DNA of 64,000 bases from Hirsutella rhossiliensis (GCF_020360975.1 NW_025408685.1:62001-126000), one strand, 5' to 3'. Positions 32,853 through 45,229 are shown, numbered from the stretch's first letter. Notes: generated by a model not told the origin, from the sequence alone. Numbers and translations: made by a program.

Positions 32853-34986
32853 ATGACGTCTCGGTTCCGCCCCTTGTTGCCAGCGCCATCCTATCGGGAA
32901 CCTAGAAATCCTGCGGTTTCTACAGAGCCGCCGAAACGCCGCTCCGCGGTTCCGGTCGCATGCTCGGCGTGCCAGAAAGCCAAGTCAAAGGTTGAATGCC
33001 ACTCCAGCCCTTTCCCGGCCGCAAGTTATGTTAAGACGTACAATGCTAGTGCAACGGTGATCGACCCGTCTGCTCCCGGTGCGACAGCAAAGGTCTAGTT
33101 TGCGAGTACGATATCGAGCCCAACCAAACCCGTGCGGCGTCCAGGAGAGAGGGCGAGGAGCAGATCCGCGAGCTCTATGGCCATCTGCAGTCGAGGCCGT
33201 GGGAGGAGGCGATCGAGATACTAAGGCGCATAAGAGAAACATCTGATCCGCTGGAAGTTGCCCGCTTGGTCCGGGCCGGCGATTTACTCCTCAGCAGGCC
33301 CGTGCGTGGGGACGGTAGTGCTGCCGTCGCTGGGCCACACGAAGTCACTGCTCCGTATCCCGGGAGTGCAGTGCCTTGCGTAGCCAGCTCCTGGACGGCT
33401 ATTGCCGACAGAGACACCGTACGGAGTCTCGTTGATATCTTCTTTGAGAGGGACCAGTGGTTCCTCATGCCCTTTATCGATCGGGATGTTTTTCTGAGGG
33501 ACATGCAGGAACCGCCTGAGCGACCACAACACAGACCCTTCTGCTCTGCGCTACTCGTCAACGCCATATGTGCCCTTGCTGCGGTAACTTGTGCTGCCTG
33601 TCACCATGTTAGAGGGCATGCTAACAACTGCCAATCAGGGCCATGGCGCAATGTCCACGGAAAGAGACCGTTCTTCTGGGAGTGGCCTTGGCGACTCGTT
33701 CTTCACCGAGGCAAAACGACTTGTCAACTTTGAGAACGGGCGGCCTTCGATCCCTGCGGTGCAAGCCCTCCTCATCATGTTTTCGTACTCGTGTCGCATG
33801 GGACGAGATCGCGTCGGTAACATATTTCGCGCCTCAGGGTACGAGATGATGGAGCGAATGATGCCTAGAATAAAAGCTGTGCTGTCAAACAGCGACTATC
33901 CGGCTCGGTCCCGCCGAGCCATTTCGCGAGCCATTTGGGGTGTTTTCTGCTTTGACAGGTCTGCTTGAAACCCACTACCTGCTCGCTTGTCGCGTCGCAT
34001 TCTAGAGCTGACTGTGGCGAAGTATTTGTTCAACCGCCTATCTACGTCCGTCGCTGTTTTCAACCCCTGACTTGCCTCTGACGATCGCTGCTTCTGAGCA
34101 ACTGCAACATGTCGAAATAGGAGATGTTGCGAGTGGGCCATCCTCTACACCCTTCGCTCATGGGCGCAAAGATTTCCTGCCGATGAAACACGCCTGTGAC
34201 TTATCGGATGTGCTCAACAAGGTTTTCAGTCAAGCGAGGCTACTTAGCGGTAACGAGAAAGTCGACACCTCAATCTCGCGACTTGCTCAACTCTACCAAG
34301 GCCTGCAGGAGCTAACATCCAGCTACCCTGAGGAGGACGGATACGAGGGAATGCATGAGCGCGAGCACTGCCACCTATGGTAAGTGGGTTCCGTGTTTTA
34401 GCTGGTTGCGTATAGCGAGTTGAGACGATCCAGGGCCTATCACCATTTAGTCGCGGCTCACATAACCCGACTGATTCGACGCGTGAAGGCGCATCCGCTT
34501 CCGTGGGAAAGCCCTACAGACATTTGCATACGCCACTGTCAGGGCATCATCAAGCATGTTCAACGACATTTTGCGCGGTACCCTTCCGATCGTCAAGGCT
34601 CCCTGGCCGCTCTTTACTTCGCTTACACGTGTACCATCATGCTGATCGACCTCCTGGATGGCAACTCCCCTGCAGTGGTAGAGACATTTTCTCGTAGCTG
34701 CCAAATAATACACGAGGCGACGGACTTTCCGCTCTCGGGCCTCCTGCTCGAGGGACTCGCTGCCGTGGCAAACCACATGGGCGTGCAGCTACCCCCTGAT
34801 GTTGCGCCGTTCTTGGACGACATCGAGGTCGTACGACCGAAGCTGGAAGGCGCGCCACTCGGATTTGTCGTGCCCTTCCGTGGACGGACACTGGTGGACG
34901 ACGAGATGTGGTTTTGGGATACTGAAACGGCAGGAATTGAGCTGGGCGACTTGCTGGGACTCCATAGAAGAAGCGGCACTGCGTGA
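32853..34986 (+). CDS. Zn2Cys6 transcription factor 2 (633 aa)
   Basis: Five exons (32853-32990, 33050-33583, 33639-33958, 34023-34379, 34434-34986) give 1,902 nt in frame; introns 32991-33049, 33584-33638, 33959-34022 and 34380-34433 are GT-AG. The zinc cluster has Cys at 37, 40, 47, 54, 57 and 64, with the first intron inside it (AKSK / CNGDRPVC). The usual Arg after the second Cys is Gln-Lys, and Asp of CDG is Asn. The middle region has IFFERDQWFLMPFIDRDVFL, FCSALLVNAICALAA and RRAISRAIWGVFCFD, parallel to regulator 1. The C-terminus is short after VVPFRGRTLV. Probably a nuclear regulator; the altered cluster could affect DNA choice. Confidence 0.88.
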
Positions 34987-35774
34987 CTCTTAATGCCTCC
35001 AAGCCTTTGTCAAGGAGCCGATGAGAGGCTTGCTGAGCGCACGATGCGATGATCGATGGAATGAGCTGATCGCTTGGTCGGCGGAAACGGATCGATGGCA
35101 GTCAAGGGCATCCGTCGATCCCACTGCAGTGTCCGCGTTATGGACTGATGAATGTATGCACTCCATATACGCAGCGACCTGGTGTCGGCTCAAGACGCTT
35201 GAATTAACAGCCTTGGGCCTCGACTAAACCTTACAATGCCCAACGAGACGCCACGCAATGTCATCAAGGGATTGAATAATACAGTGACCTTCCAGAAACC
35301 ATGTTGCCCGTCTTCATGTTGGCTAGGTAACCCTGTGCCCAGGCGTACGACATGCATTCGTAGGCAGAGCAAAGAACTGATGTCAAATACGAACGCGGCT
35401 TCTGAACCAAACAAACTATGACAACGTTCTCAATGTTCGCACGTACGATGATGGCTTTGTGACTAAATTGCGGGGCTCACACCTCGCACCGCGACAGTCG
35501 CCCGTACTGGCAGTGACAAATCCCACTGCAGCCCTCTCCAACCACCATTTGACTAGCCAAATTTTCCGGCTTTGCTCATTAATCGCCCCGTTCCCCAACC
35601 AAAGTATATTTTAGGGAACTGCATAGCGCTGCAAAGGGCGCCGAGGCCCATGCATGTAGCGGAGGCAGAACGGATGGTCTTTCGGATCGCAGATCCTCGA
35701 TCTGTTCTGGGACCTCAATAACTTCAAATGCTACCGTCGGCCGTGGTCTGTCCAGTCTAGTTTTGAACGGCTGA
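34987..35774. other. Convergent gap between regulators 2 and 3
   Basis: Both flanking genes end here, so the region should hold two 3' ends. Small frames exist (for example 35021-35227) without recognisable motif. Nothing else supported. Confidence 0.4.
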
Positions 35775-38329
35775 CTACGGCTCGATGCGTGCATGCGGCA
35801 AGTCATCAGGTATGCCCGATGCCCGACGGAGCATGTCCGCGGCAGCAGTGGCAACGGGATACAGCGCGCCCATCTCTTCCAGCAGAAGTCGTGCGTGCAA
35901 GACGGCAGGCATGTTCATGTGCGTCGGCGCCCGCATCTCTTGTTGTTTCTGGTGCCGTTGCCGCTCTAGCAATAAGGCGGATAAGGAGGATGCGAGCCGG
36001 TGGCCGTTATCGACGTCCATGTTGTCGCCATCTGATTCTATCTTGACCACAGCTTCCTGGAACTCAACCGCCAAGGGCGAGGCATCCGAGAGGACGCCGT
36101 TACTGTCAAGGTTCGCCACAGGCACGGTCACTGTGATACTGTGGCCGGCCTCTTCGATGGCGACGCTCAGCAGGCCCGAAGCGTAGACAAAGTACGGCAC
36201 CAGCGGGGACGCGCGCCACAAGCCGTAAAGGTTGGCGTACGACTGCGTCAGCGCGAGAATGGACTGCGCGGCCTGCAGGCAGATCTCACGGGGATAGACG
36301 TTGATGGCCTCGAGGCCAAAGCTATTGAAGCGCCGGAACAGGGAGAGTAGACAGAACTGATAGTAAATACTGCGGAACGTCAGATTCCGACCTAAAGCCT
36401 AAAGCGAGAGAGCGGACAGAGAAAATAGTAGTTCGCCCTAAAGACTTACTGGATAAAGAGTATGAAGGGCGAATTGCTCGCGTCCGGCTTGAGTAGCGCG
36501 AAAAAGTTCTCATACCAATTTAAACACTGGCGATAGACAGACACGACCTGCTCGCCACTAGCACTATCCTGTAAGGCGAGCAGCTTATACACCCACTCGG
36601 TGAGTTGGAAGATCCTGGCTGGGATAATCTGCAGACTGCTGAGCTGCAATCTATGTCCGTCGGCGACTGACTCGGCGTTCTGAGGTGGGCTCGTACGCCA
36701 CCATGCCTCATGTTCCAATGCGGTGCCGAACTCACAGTTCAACCGAAGCGCCTTGCTCTTTGAGGGAGCTTCAATGTCGTCTGGCCCTGCGGTGCGTGGC
36801 GGCTGGTCGAGGGTGACGCCATCGTCTTGCAGCATCGCGGCGTGCGGACTAGGGCGTTGCGCCGTCGTGATCTTCAGTATCCTACGATCTAATTAGTCTA
36901 GAGCTAGCCACGAGGCGGAAGGTCATACCTAACGAGCGATATGGCACCGCAATACGTCGTTGCGCGCACTTTTTCATACTCTCCATGGTCGTCCGCAACA
37001 ACGGGCGCTTGTAAGCACAAGTCTGTCGCGGCGGCGGCAAATGCCTCGGCCAGCTCCCGTGACTCGGACTCCCGCCCGGAGCTGACCTGATAGAGGGCCA
37101 TTATGCCCAGGGCCTGCACGTCCGGGAGGCTAGTTTGTTTTTGCTCATTACTCCTGAGGAGAGTCTCGGCCTCGTTCCAAAAGGCCTGGCTATCTGTCCA
37201 ATCCTGCGCCGTTACTGATGGCGGTGAAGAAGGCGACGCGACGCTTGAACCCGCCGCTAGACGTGAGTCCCGCCGGTGATAGTGGAGGTGATGCTGATGC
37301 TGCTGCTCGTTCACGATGCGCGTCGCCAACGCAAGCAGCGCGTTGACGAGTGCCGAGGAGCAATACCGGCCGGTACCTGCTGCAAAGTCCCGCAGGAAGG
37401 GATCCTTGCAGAGAAGGCAGAGCGGCAGGTAGTCCCATGTAAGGAGCAACCCCAGGCTCTTGAGCACGAGCGCGGCCGTCCACCCGGTGCGCGTCCAGAC
37501 GTCTATGCGCTGCGCCAATGACCTTGGCTCGCGGGTGGCGGCAGCGGCAGCGACGCCAGACGAAGCAAGCGAGGGTACCGAAGAGGGCGAGCTGGGTATG
37601 GAAAGGAGTGTCGTAACGGCGTCACCATCAGATTGCGCGTCGGCTGAGGAGTTCCAGTCGCTGTTCAGCCGGGCAGATGCGCCGATGTTTCCAAGTAAAG
37701 AGTTTGCGACATGGAGTGGGCCGTGGCAATGGGGACAGGTCATGGGGAAACGCTCGGCGCCAGAAACCCCAGGTGAGGGGGCTGACTCTGAGTAGCGACG
37801 CGGCGACGAGGTGACGCTAGCAGTATTGGACTTGTCGGTTAGTTTTTGGAAGATGTCCTGACGGGTGATCGTGCCGTCCTTCAGCCCCTCGGCCACCATG
37901 TGGTAAGTGTCGGCATCATCTCTGGAGGACATGGCGTCCAGCAGTGCGCCTTTCTGCTCAATTGCGCGCCGCAGCCGCTCGATTTCGGCGTACAGCGCAC
38001 CCTTGGACACCCGACCGGACTTGTGATAAAAACAGTCATGGCCGGCCCTTTGGCATCGTTCGCACGGATCCTCGCCATCACACTACGTTGGACACCGGTC
38101 AGCACAAAAGCACACCGCGGGAAATTACCTACGCAGCGTGAAGGAGTTAGGGACTGGAGCCTGCCTGCCGCAGGGTTCCTCAAGATACTGGGATCCTGCA
38201 GTGCGTCAGGCGAACATGGGCACAGACTCTGTTCTGCTTGCCACCAAATCCAAACGCATCAGCACTCACCTTGGCCCGCTTCCTCCGGCAGCGCTGGCAG
38301 GCCATGCGCACCTGGTGCCGTCGCGGCAT
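35775..38329 (-). CDS. Zn2Cys6 transcription factor 3 (746 aa)
   Basis: Four minus-strand exons (38329-38270, 38082-36929, 36881-36450, 36369-35775) total 2,241 nt in one frame. Introns are 38083-38269 (187 bp, long for this locus), 36882-36928 and 36370-36449. The zinc cluster starts almost at the N-terminus (MACQRCRRKRAKCDGEDPCE; Cys 11, 14, 21, 27, 30, 37) and is split by intron 1. A coiled-coil dimer helix (LYAEIERLRRAIEQKGALLD) and a Ser-rich linker follow. The middle region has YCSSALVNALLALATRIVNE and SLPDVQALGIMALYQVSSGR. It is of the same broad subfamily as the two neighbours, but linker and cluster spacing differ, so it is not a recent copy. A start further upstream (38554) is possible but less likely. 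Confidence 0.88.
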
Positions 38330-38446
38330 GACACTCTGCAGTTGTCTCTCTGTCGTGTGCCTGGGATGGTATCCGAGGGTTTGCTGAGCGCCGCTGATCT
38401 GGTCGGGTGGGGCAATCCGAGAATCAGCGACCAGGCGGGCCAATCG

Positions 38447-38501
38447 TATCTGCGGATATCCACCCCACCCGAACGGCGCGCGCCGTGGATATACGCAGAT
38501 A
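38447..38501. promoter_or_regulatory. 17-bp inverted repeat upstream of regulator 3
   Basis: TATCTGCGGATATCCAC at 38447-38463 and GTGGATATACGCAGATA at 38485-38501 are inverted with 16 of 17 matches and a 21-bp GC-rich spacer. It lies about 120 bp upstream of the chosen start of regulator 3. Zinc-cluster dimers bind paired triplets, so an operator is conceivable; a hairpin of transposon origin is equally possible. Confidence 0.5.
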
Positions 38502-38844
38502 TCGGTGCCCCCCGCTGATTGCGTCGCTGATTCGATGGAGAAGCCGCTATTCACGTTCGCTACGGCGCCCTGTCCACTGGAATTTTAGCGGGCGACCCGA
38601 CCAGGCGGTGCGCATCGTGATCGCTAGATAGGCATCTCTCGTCGCCGCGCGCCACCCCGCTCCAACCCGGACTGGTGGTCACTCGCAGGCTTGCCTTGGT
38701 CTTCCCCGTCACGATATATCCCATGGCCCGGACGCCAAATCGACGGAAGGCGAAGACAAAGCGGGGCCCAAGCCGAAGCTCGCAGGAGCAGCGGCCGGGG
38801 CAGGGGCAGGGGCAGGGAGTCGCGCAAAGCCGTCGAGCGTACGA

Positions 38845-40972
38845 GTGGACCAACGCATCCGGCAGAACGCGATAAACGACGCGGAGCTACGCGCCAATGC
38901 GCAGACGATCCTCTCTGCGATCCACGAGTCTCGGCCAAGGAATACGACCTCGGCGTACGCACCGAAGCAAGAGGAATTCGAGCAATTCTGCCGCCACAAA
39001 CAGTACTGTGACGGCGCTACGGTCACAGAGGAGAAGCTCCTCCTCTTCCTCGTCGAGGAGGTGGCCGGTCGGCCCTTGAAGGTCAGGAGCCGCAAGGCCG
39101 CCACTGATACTCCGCAGGACGAGACCCGCCTGGCCTGGCGGTCGGTCCGAACTTATGTCACCGCAATCACGGATCTTTACCGGACGCAGAAGGCCCTCGG
39201 AATGAATACGCACCCGTCGCCGCGCGAGGACAACGTACGAGAGTACCTCAAGTCCCTACAGCGCCGGGACGCCCAACGAGACAGGGAGAACTATGCCGAT
39301 AAAGGCCGCGATACTCTGCTCGATGGTTACTCGGAGTCCGAGTTCGAACGAGTATGCCACGAGCTGTGGGCCCACAGCGGCACATCGCCCGAGTGTCATT
39401 TTCGGACCCTCGTGGATCTCCTCTTTGGCCATTATCTTCTCACCCGTGGCAGCGATCGTCGGGCTGCAGAGATCTCAGACCTATTCACCTTTGAGTTTGC
39501 CGGGGAGGGCTCGACCCGGTGCATGCCGCTCATCTTTACGACACGAGCCGGCAAGCAGAACCAGCACGGCCGCCTCGAGACCGCCGGCGCGTATCGGAAT
39601 AGGAACCCGCTAATCTGCATCTTGGGTGGCCTCTCGTTCTACCTCTTGTATCGTTGGGATCTCGGTAGTGAGCCGTTTCCCGATTTCAGCAGGCGGTCCT
39701 CGTGGTACGGCATCCGGCTAATCAAGGGTAACGGCACCGGCCGGACGGCGGCTTTCTCGTACAACTCACAGCGCGAGTGGGTTGTCAAGGCCTTCGCCTA
39801 CGCCGGCGTCACGTCGCAGAAGAAGACGCATGTCGGCCGCAGCTCGGGGGCGAGGACGGCTGAACTAAAGGGGATTAGCGAAGACCAGATCCGTCGCGCG
39901 GGTCGTTGGAACCAGGAGCAGATGGTCGGCTGTTACCTGAACTCGTTGCCTCGCAAGTTCATGCGTACGATGGCCGGGCACCCGCCGCAGGCCGGATGCT
40001 TCGAGATACGCCGTGCCGGCGTGACGCCGCCGGAGGTCCTGCTCGATGATCTGGCCCGAGCTGGACCGTTGGCGAGGCCGGTTCGGTCCCGGTACCGAGC
40101 AGGAGAACGACCTGGCAGCGATGGGTTCGACGAACCTCATCTTCTATTTACGGGAGGTTGTCTTGCAGGATTCCGTTGTCCTGATGAAGAAATACCCCGG
40201 CAGCCCCGTTTGGAACCACCCGGTCTTCCGGCATCCGGCCTACGCCCCGTTCGCGCACCAGCTATCGGACTTCATCCTTGAAGAGGAGCGTCCAAGCCAG
40301 CTTGCAGTCCTAGTCCAGGCGATGCCGGTCCTCGCGGACTATCTTAAATCCATCGACGCGCGGAACGAAGCAAGGACGATCCAGCTTAAAACAGAGCTAA
40401 GCGAGCAGCTTCGAGCCACCGAAGAACGTCTTGCGGTAGCCCAGTCGTCCCTTTTTAGAATGGTTTCAACTTCCGTTACGGCCGCGACGACCACCACTGC
40501 CACCACGGCCCCGGCCGTGGTTGATGTCGTTGGGCAGGGAGGACGAGGAGATGGAAGCCGATTCGTCTCGGCTCAGTCGAGCATTGTTGATAGCCGTGCC
40601 ACGAGCCCGACGGCGACAGATACGATCACGGTTAAGACAGAGCCACCGCCACGGTATCAGATGTGCCGAGCAGTAAAAATGGTCGAGGCGCTCTGGAGCG
40701 AGTGGACGGTTGGCCTTCGAGGCGGGCAAGCCATTGCCGACCTCGACGGTAGATGGGGAAGCCGGTGGCGCGCCGGGCGACAAAATGAATTGCAGTGGTA
40801 TTCGTTACGGCTCGAGGTTATAAGGGAGATTCGCAAGGTGGCGAAGGCCCACAGGTGTAGCGAGGAGGCCGCGATGCACATTGTCAACTTACAACAGCAG
40901 CAAACCGGCTGCTCGCTGGACTTATTTTGCAAACAGCCCGAGCCAACAGAAAGGCAAAAGTTGTACAACTAA
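38845..40972 (+). pseudogene. Crypton-type tyrosine recombinase, one frameshift
   Basis: The first frame holds an N-terminal core-binding region (STSAYAPKQEEFEQFC-like), then LLFGHYLLTRGSDRRAAEIS, LSFYLLYRWDL, THVGRSSGARTAELKGISED and GRWNQEQMVGCYLNSLPRKF. This fits the R..HxxR..Y layout of Crypton recombinases, with Arg of RGSDRR, His-Arg of HVGR and Tyr of CYLNSLP; it corresponds to the Ndc10/GCR1_C-like fungal group. Near 40047 the frame shifts, and the other frame goes on with WPELDRWRGRFGPG, LREVVLQDSVVLMKKYPG and a GCR1_C-like tail (LWSEWTVGLRGGQAIADLDG) to 40972. No ATG is in frame at the 5' end; the frame is open upstream to about 38715, so the true start or a 5' intron is unclear. 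Element borders not found. Confidence 0.85.
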
Positions 40973-40987
40973 AGAGGTAGAAATACA

Positions 40988-41590
40988 CTATTTTTGTTTC
41001 CCCTTCCCCTCGTAATTTGACGAGCTCGTCGAGCCTTGAGAGCCCTTCAAGACGCGGCGTTCCGGGCGGCGGTCGGCCGTCCGGCCGACCGTGGACAAGG
41101 GTGGATATTGGAAGCCGCTGAGGGCACGGACGCTAAACTGCGGTGTTGTGGCGCTCAGCCGCTGAATCAGCCACCAAAACCCCGCTGTGGATATCCTACT
41201 GATATTGTCGAAATAGTTACCAAGACGGTCCGTATCAGCCAAAGAAAGCAAGAAAGGGGTAGGGGTCTGAAGGATGTGGAACGTCATCCTTCTGACGGGT
41301 GTTTTGGGGGCGATTGAGCCGATTGAGTGAATGGCTTCGCCGTTGCCGAATTTGATGGTAGCCTGGCCGGATGTGGGGCTGTCTAGGGCTACAGGGGGGT
41401 CTTCTCGTTGTAAAGCAATGTACTGAGAGTGACCGGCTGTAGAGACTTTTGTTGCACCTGTGTCAATCATGATGCCTTAAAATTTGTCCTTGGAGTAGCG
41501 ATCTTCAATGAAAAATTGGTAGGCGGGAACAGTGTTCTGATCTGTACGACGAACGTCTTCTCCAGTGATCAAATGGTTAAACGCTTGCTG
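40988..41590 (-). pseudogene. Retrotransposon aspartic protease fragment (Copia type)
   Basis: On the minus strand AYQFFIEDRYSKDKF, a stop, then GIMIDTGATKVSTAGHSQYI leads to FHILQTPTPFLLSLADTDRL. DTGA is the protease active-site triad, and the PFLLSLADTD block follows it in many fungal Copia polyproteins. It begins 15 bp after the Crypton stop and is cut on the other side by the hAT element. Confidence 0.75.
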
Positions 41591-41629
41591 ACAGAGCATT
41601 TGGCTTGCTTGCCACTGTTTGGCAGCGCT

Positions 41630-41815
41630 CCTAATAGTGTGGACCATTAAGAGGACTATTAGTGCACACTGTGGTTTACACTATTAGTGCCGCACTATTA
41701 GTGTAGTGTGCGTTTCTCACACCACACTGGTGGTTCAGTGTAGCTTGCCCAAACTGAACGGGTAGTTCAGTGCAAGGGTCCAGACTAATAGTTGCACTAT
41801 TAGTGCGCCCCATGA
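41630..41815. repeat. hAT subterminal motif array (CACTATTAGTG type)
   Basis: Motifs ACTATTAGTG, its complement CACTAATAGT and TTCAGTGTAG/TTCAGTG alternate in both orientations in the first ~190 bp. The same array lies at the other end (about 45050-45220) and in copy 2. Such clusters are transposase-binding sites in hAT elements. Confidence 0.75.
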
Positions 41816-42752
41816 TTACCAGCAACCCGGATTTTACTACCTTGAAATAGGGTTTCGGATTGATTTCAACGAAAAACATGTATAACCTGTAAGACGAAGT
41901 GCGTATTATCCAAGTGGCGGAACCCCGGTCGGGAGTTATGATATACCCGTTATGTCACCGTATAAAGGCGGGTGCCAGGTAGCCTCTAACCTATCTGTCA
42001 TCTCTAGGGTAGGAGGCAGGCTGGCTCGTCAATATTTATGCGAAGCAGTTGAGATGCCAATACATTCGCTTCTTTCCGTTGTAATTAAGCATACTGGTAA
42101 GCGTCTAAACACAAGCTTTGCTAAGAGCTTCCGCCTGTTATTGACTTTATTATGCTATCAAAACATGTTGCTAAGTTATCGTTTCTGGTCGAGAAAACCC
42201 ATTATACCGGATGTTGCCCTGCCAATTTGTTCAAGTTTGTCAGTCGGGTTACAGTCCAAAGCGCAGATTGAGCCTCGGCCACACTTCTACGGCCCCAGCT
42301 ACACCAATCATTAGCTTCATAGGTCGATGCACCGCAAGCCTTCTGATGCTCTTCTCGTCGAGGCTCAACTGAGGATCTCCACCGCCGTTGCGTACGCAAA
42401 TTGGATGCCGACGTTAGGAACACTGGGGCGTGTCGCTTGGCTGGCACGAGATGAGCGCGAGACGAGCGCGAAGCGAGCACGTACGGAACAATTCGCGACG
42501 ATGTAAAGTTTCGTCGTGCGCCGACGCTAAAGGGATATGACCGATCATTGGCCGGCAAACTCAAATTAATTGGATTCTGTGGTCCAAACCAAATCACTAG
42601 GACTTCCTAGGGTGGTCAAAAGAGGAAGTTGTCCACCACAGAATGATCTGACCGGAGCTGCCACAAACAATCCGGTTTATCCCACCAATCCTGCTCTCCG
42701 CCAGATTCCCATGATCGCCACTCTTATGGTCTAGTGCATTCCCTAGAGGATC

Positions 42753-44872
42753 ATGTCCTCCATCGTGGATCACCCGAGGCTGGCACCTATATAGATGATT
42801 TTGACCTTTTTAGTGGGACAGCGGCGTTCCCGTCACCGGCACCATCCTCTTCGCCTGTCCTTAGCGTCTACCGCCGAAAGACGTCTCCTATTTGGCAGTA
42901 TTGTCGAAGAGAAGAAGGTAGGAGTATTCCGGCAGCTTGGGTTGATTCCAATGGAACGAAATGGTGGCATTGCCAGCCCTGCTTCGACAAGAAAAGAGCG
43001 AAGAAATACAATTACTGTGGTGGGTCGTCCGCCATCGTCAATCATTTGCGAAAGGAGCACAATATCATTATTTCTGGGCGGCAGGAGACCAGGCGGGAAG
43101 TGACGCAAAGTCGCCTCGGAGACATCACCGCATTCCTGGCCAATGGAACTTTGGTCTCCACCAAGAAACGCAAGGCGACCGCAGAGGTAGATGCCCTAGA
43201 CCAAGCGACTCTCCGCGAACTGTACTGCCGTTATACAGTAGCCTGCAGCCTCTCATTTGCTCATGTTGAGCAGCCGGCCTTTCGCGACTTTATCCGGTAT
43301 ATCCGTCCGGCCGCCGATGATCTCCTCCCGAGGTCCGGCGACACGGTTAAAAATGACTTACAATGGGGCTACGACAACAAAAAGGAGTTTGTAAAGCGAG
43401 CTCTGCAGAATGCTCTCTCGTCAATCCACATTGTTCCAGACAATTGGACATCGCCGAATTGTTTGGGCGTAATAGGGTTTACAGTTCAATTCGTTACCGA
43501 AGATCATGGTCTGCAGTCCCTGGTGGTGAGGATAAAAGAATTGGAAGGACAGCACAGCGGCGAGAACATGGCAGAAGCCATCATGGAGTTCATACGAGAA
43601 TATGGAATAGCGACAAAAGTTGGATACTTTATGATGGATAATGCCACCAACATGAATACCATGATCGACAAAGTCTCCGACGACTTGGAGCACGAGTTCG
43701 AAGTTTTCTACGATCCTCTTCCTCACCGACTTCGCTGTTTCGGCCACATCATTAACCTGGCCGTGATGGAGTTCCTCATAGGAAAGCGACCACCCACAGC
43801 AGATTCCTACCACGGACCGTCCGACGACGAAGTTAAGCAATGGAGAAAGCGAGGGGCGATAGGCAAATTGCATAATATCGTGGTCTACATCACCTGGACT
43901 CCCAGCGACTTCAGACATTCACTGGTCTCACTGACGGTCTACGGCTACGGCGCGACAATGACACTCGTTGGAATTCGTGGCATAGCATGGTTGAGTGGGC
44001 CCTTAGAACAAAAGTCCGTCAAGGCATCACCATATTTTGTGCTCAAGAGCCTGCCCTGCAAGACGATGCTCTGACTTCCTCTGACTGGTTACTCTGGCTG
44101 AAATTCACAAATTTCTCGAACCTTTTCACGACGCTACAATGGCCAACGAAGGCACCGGCAATTCCATCTCTGACGTTCTGCCAACCATGGACTATCTCTT
44201 GCATCACATTGAAGCGGCCAAGGAGGCCACTACCATCCCCCACTTGGCTACAATGATGGAGACGACATGGGCCAAATTAGCCGACTACTACGAATTGACG
44301 GAAGATTCGCCAGTCTATTCAGCAGCGACGGTATTAAATCCTTCCCTCAAGTGGGCATATATGGAGAAGACTTGGGACGACAAGAATGAATGGATTGAGA
44401 GAGCTAAAGCTCGGGTAGGGAGCTCTGGAGGAGGCATACAAATCTACCACTCCTGCCCTGTTCTTCGACCAGCTTCCGCACAAGAGCCAAGTGCAAGACG
44501 ACCAAATGGGTACAAAATGTGGATGAAAGAGCAAAGGCTACGATTTTCAACATGGATGACGACGAGTACGAAGTGTATTGCCGCGAGCCTGTGGTGATGG
44601 TATCGGATCCGTTGAAATGGTGGTTAGAGTCAGCGCAGCGGCGACGGTTCCCTAACTTATCTTTGATGGCCATTGACCTTCTATCGATTGCGCCTATGTC
44701 TACTGAGACAGAGCGGCTCTTCTCCAAAGCCAAACTTTCGGTAACCGACCAGCGAGGATCTATGAACATTGAAACTTTAAATCTCTTGGAATGCCTACGA
44801 TCCTGGGACCGGAGCGCTCTGATACTCCCATCCGAGGTAAGATTTCTGTTTCGTCAGATGAAGATTGTCTAA
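42753..44872 (+). pseudogene. hAT transposase, copy 1
   Basis: A BED-type zinc finger lies near the N-terminus (WWHCQPCFDKKR..CGGSSAIVNHLRKEH). The RNase H-like core follows with VPDNWTSPNCLGVIGFTVQF, VGYFMMDNATNMNTMI and RLRCFGHIINLAVMEFLIGK, and the C-terminal dimerisation block has LSIAPMSTETERLFSKAKLS. The frame breaks near the start (~42772), near 43900 (shared with copy 2), near 44088 (one G fewer than copy 2) and near 44425. The gene cannot make a full protein as read. Confidence 0.85.
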
Positions 44873-45229
44873 TTATGGATTCCAGTGTCGCTATATCGAT
44901 CCGGAAGCCACCGGTACCGGGTCTGAGCCTCTGATTCAGGAAAGGGGCGAGGAAAGCTGCAGGTAAGGCAGGCAATTCGGTGAGGGCGCTGGAAAACTTG
45001 AAGGCAACCTTGCAGGTGCGACGGGTGCAATGCCAAATGTCAGACTATATGTTCACACTAATAGTGTAGACCACAGTTTGCACTGTAGTTCAGTTTGGCC
45101 GTGACGAACAGACTAATAGTTCAGTTTGAACATCTCAGGCACACTGGTAGTGTAGTGCGGCCAAGTCACACGCACTGAATGAGCAGTTTGAGGGGTCCAA
45201 ACGCACTGGCCACACTATTAGGAGCATTG

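Larger units (their letters stand above)
41623..45229 (+). mobile_element. hAT transposon copy 1 (3,607 bp), left arm of palindrome
   Basis: Ends are CAGCGCTCCTAATAGTGTGG and its near complement CCACACTATTAGGAGCATTG. The sequence is an inverted near-copy of 46688-50294 and of exactly the same length. Unlike copy 2 it has no 8-bp target duplication: the left flank ends CTGTTTGG and the right flank starts TCCAAGGC. The arms differ at scattered bases and single-base indels. Confidence 0.9.

Noticed and set aside
27973..38329. Secondary-metabolite gene cluster
   Set aside because: Three regulators are present but no synthase, oxygenase, transferase or transporter gene lies in or near them.
42190..42600. 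131-codon frame near the left end of each hAT copy (also 49319-49714)
   Set aside because: It lies in the noncoding leader of the transposon and recurs only because the element is duplicated.
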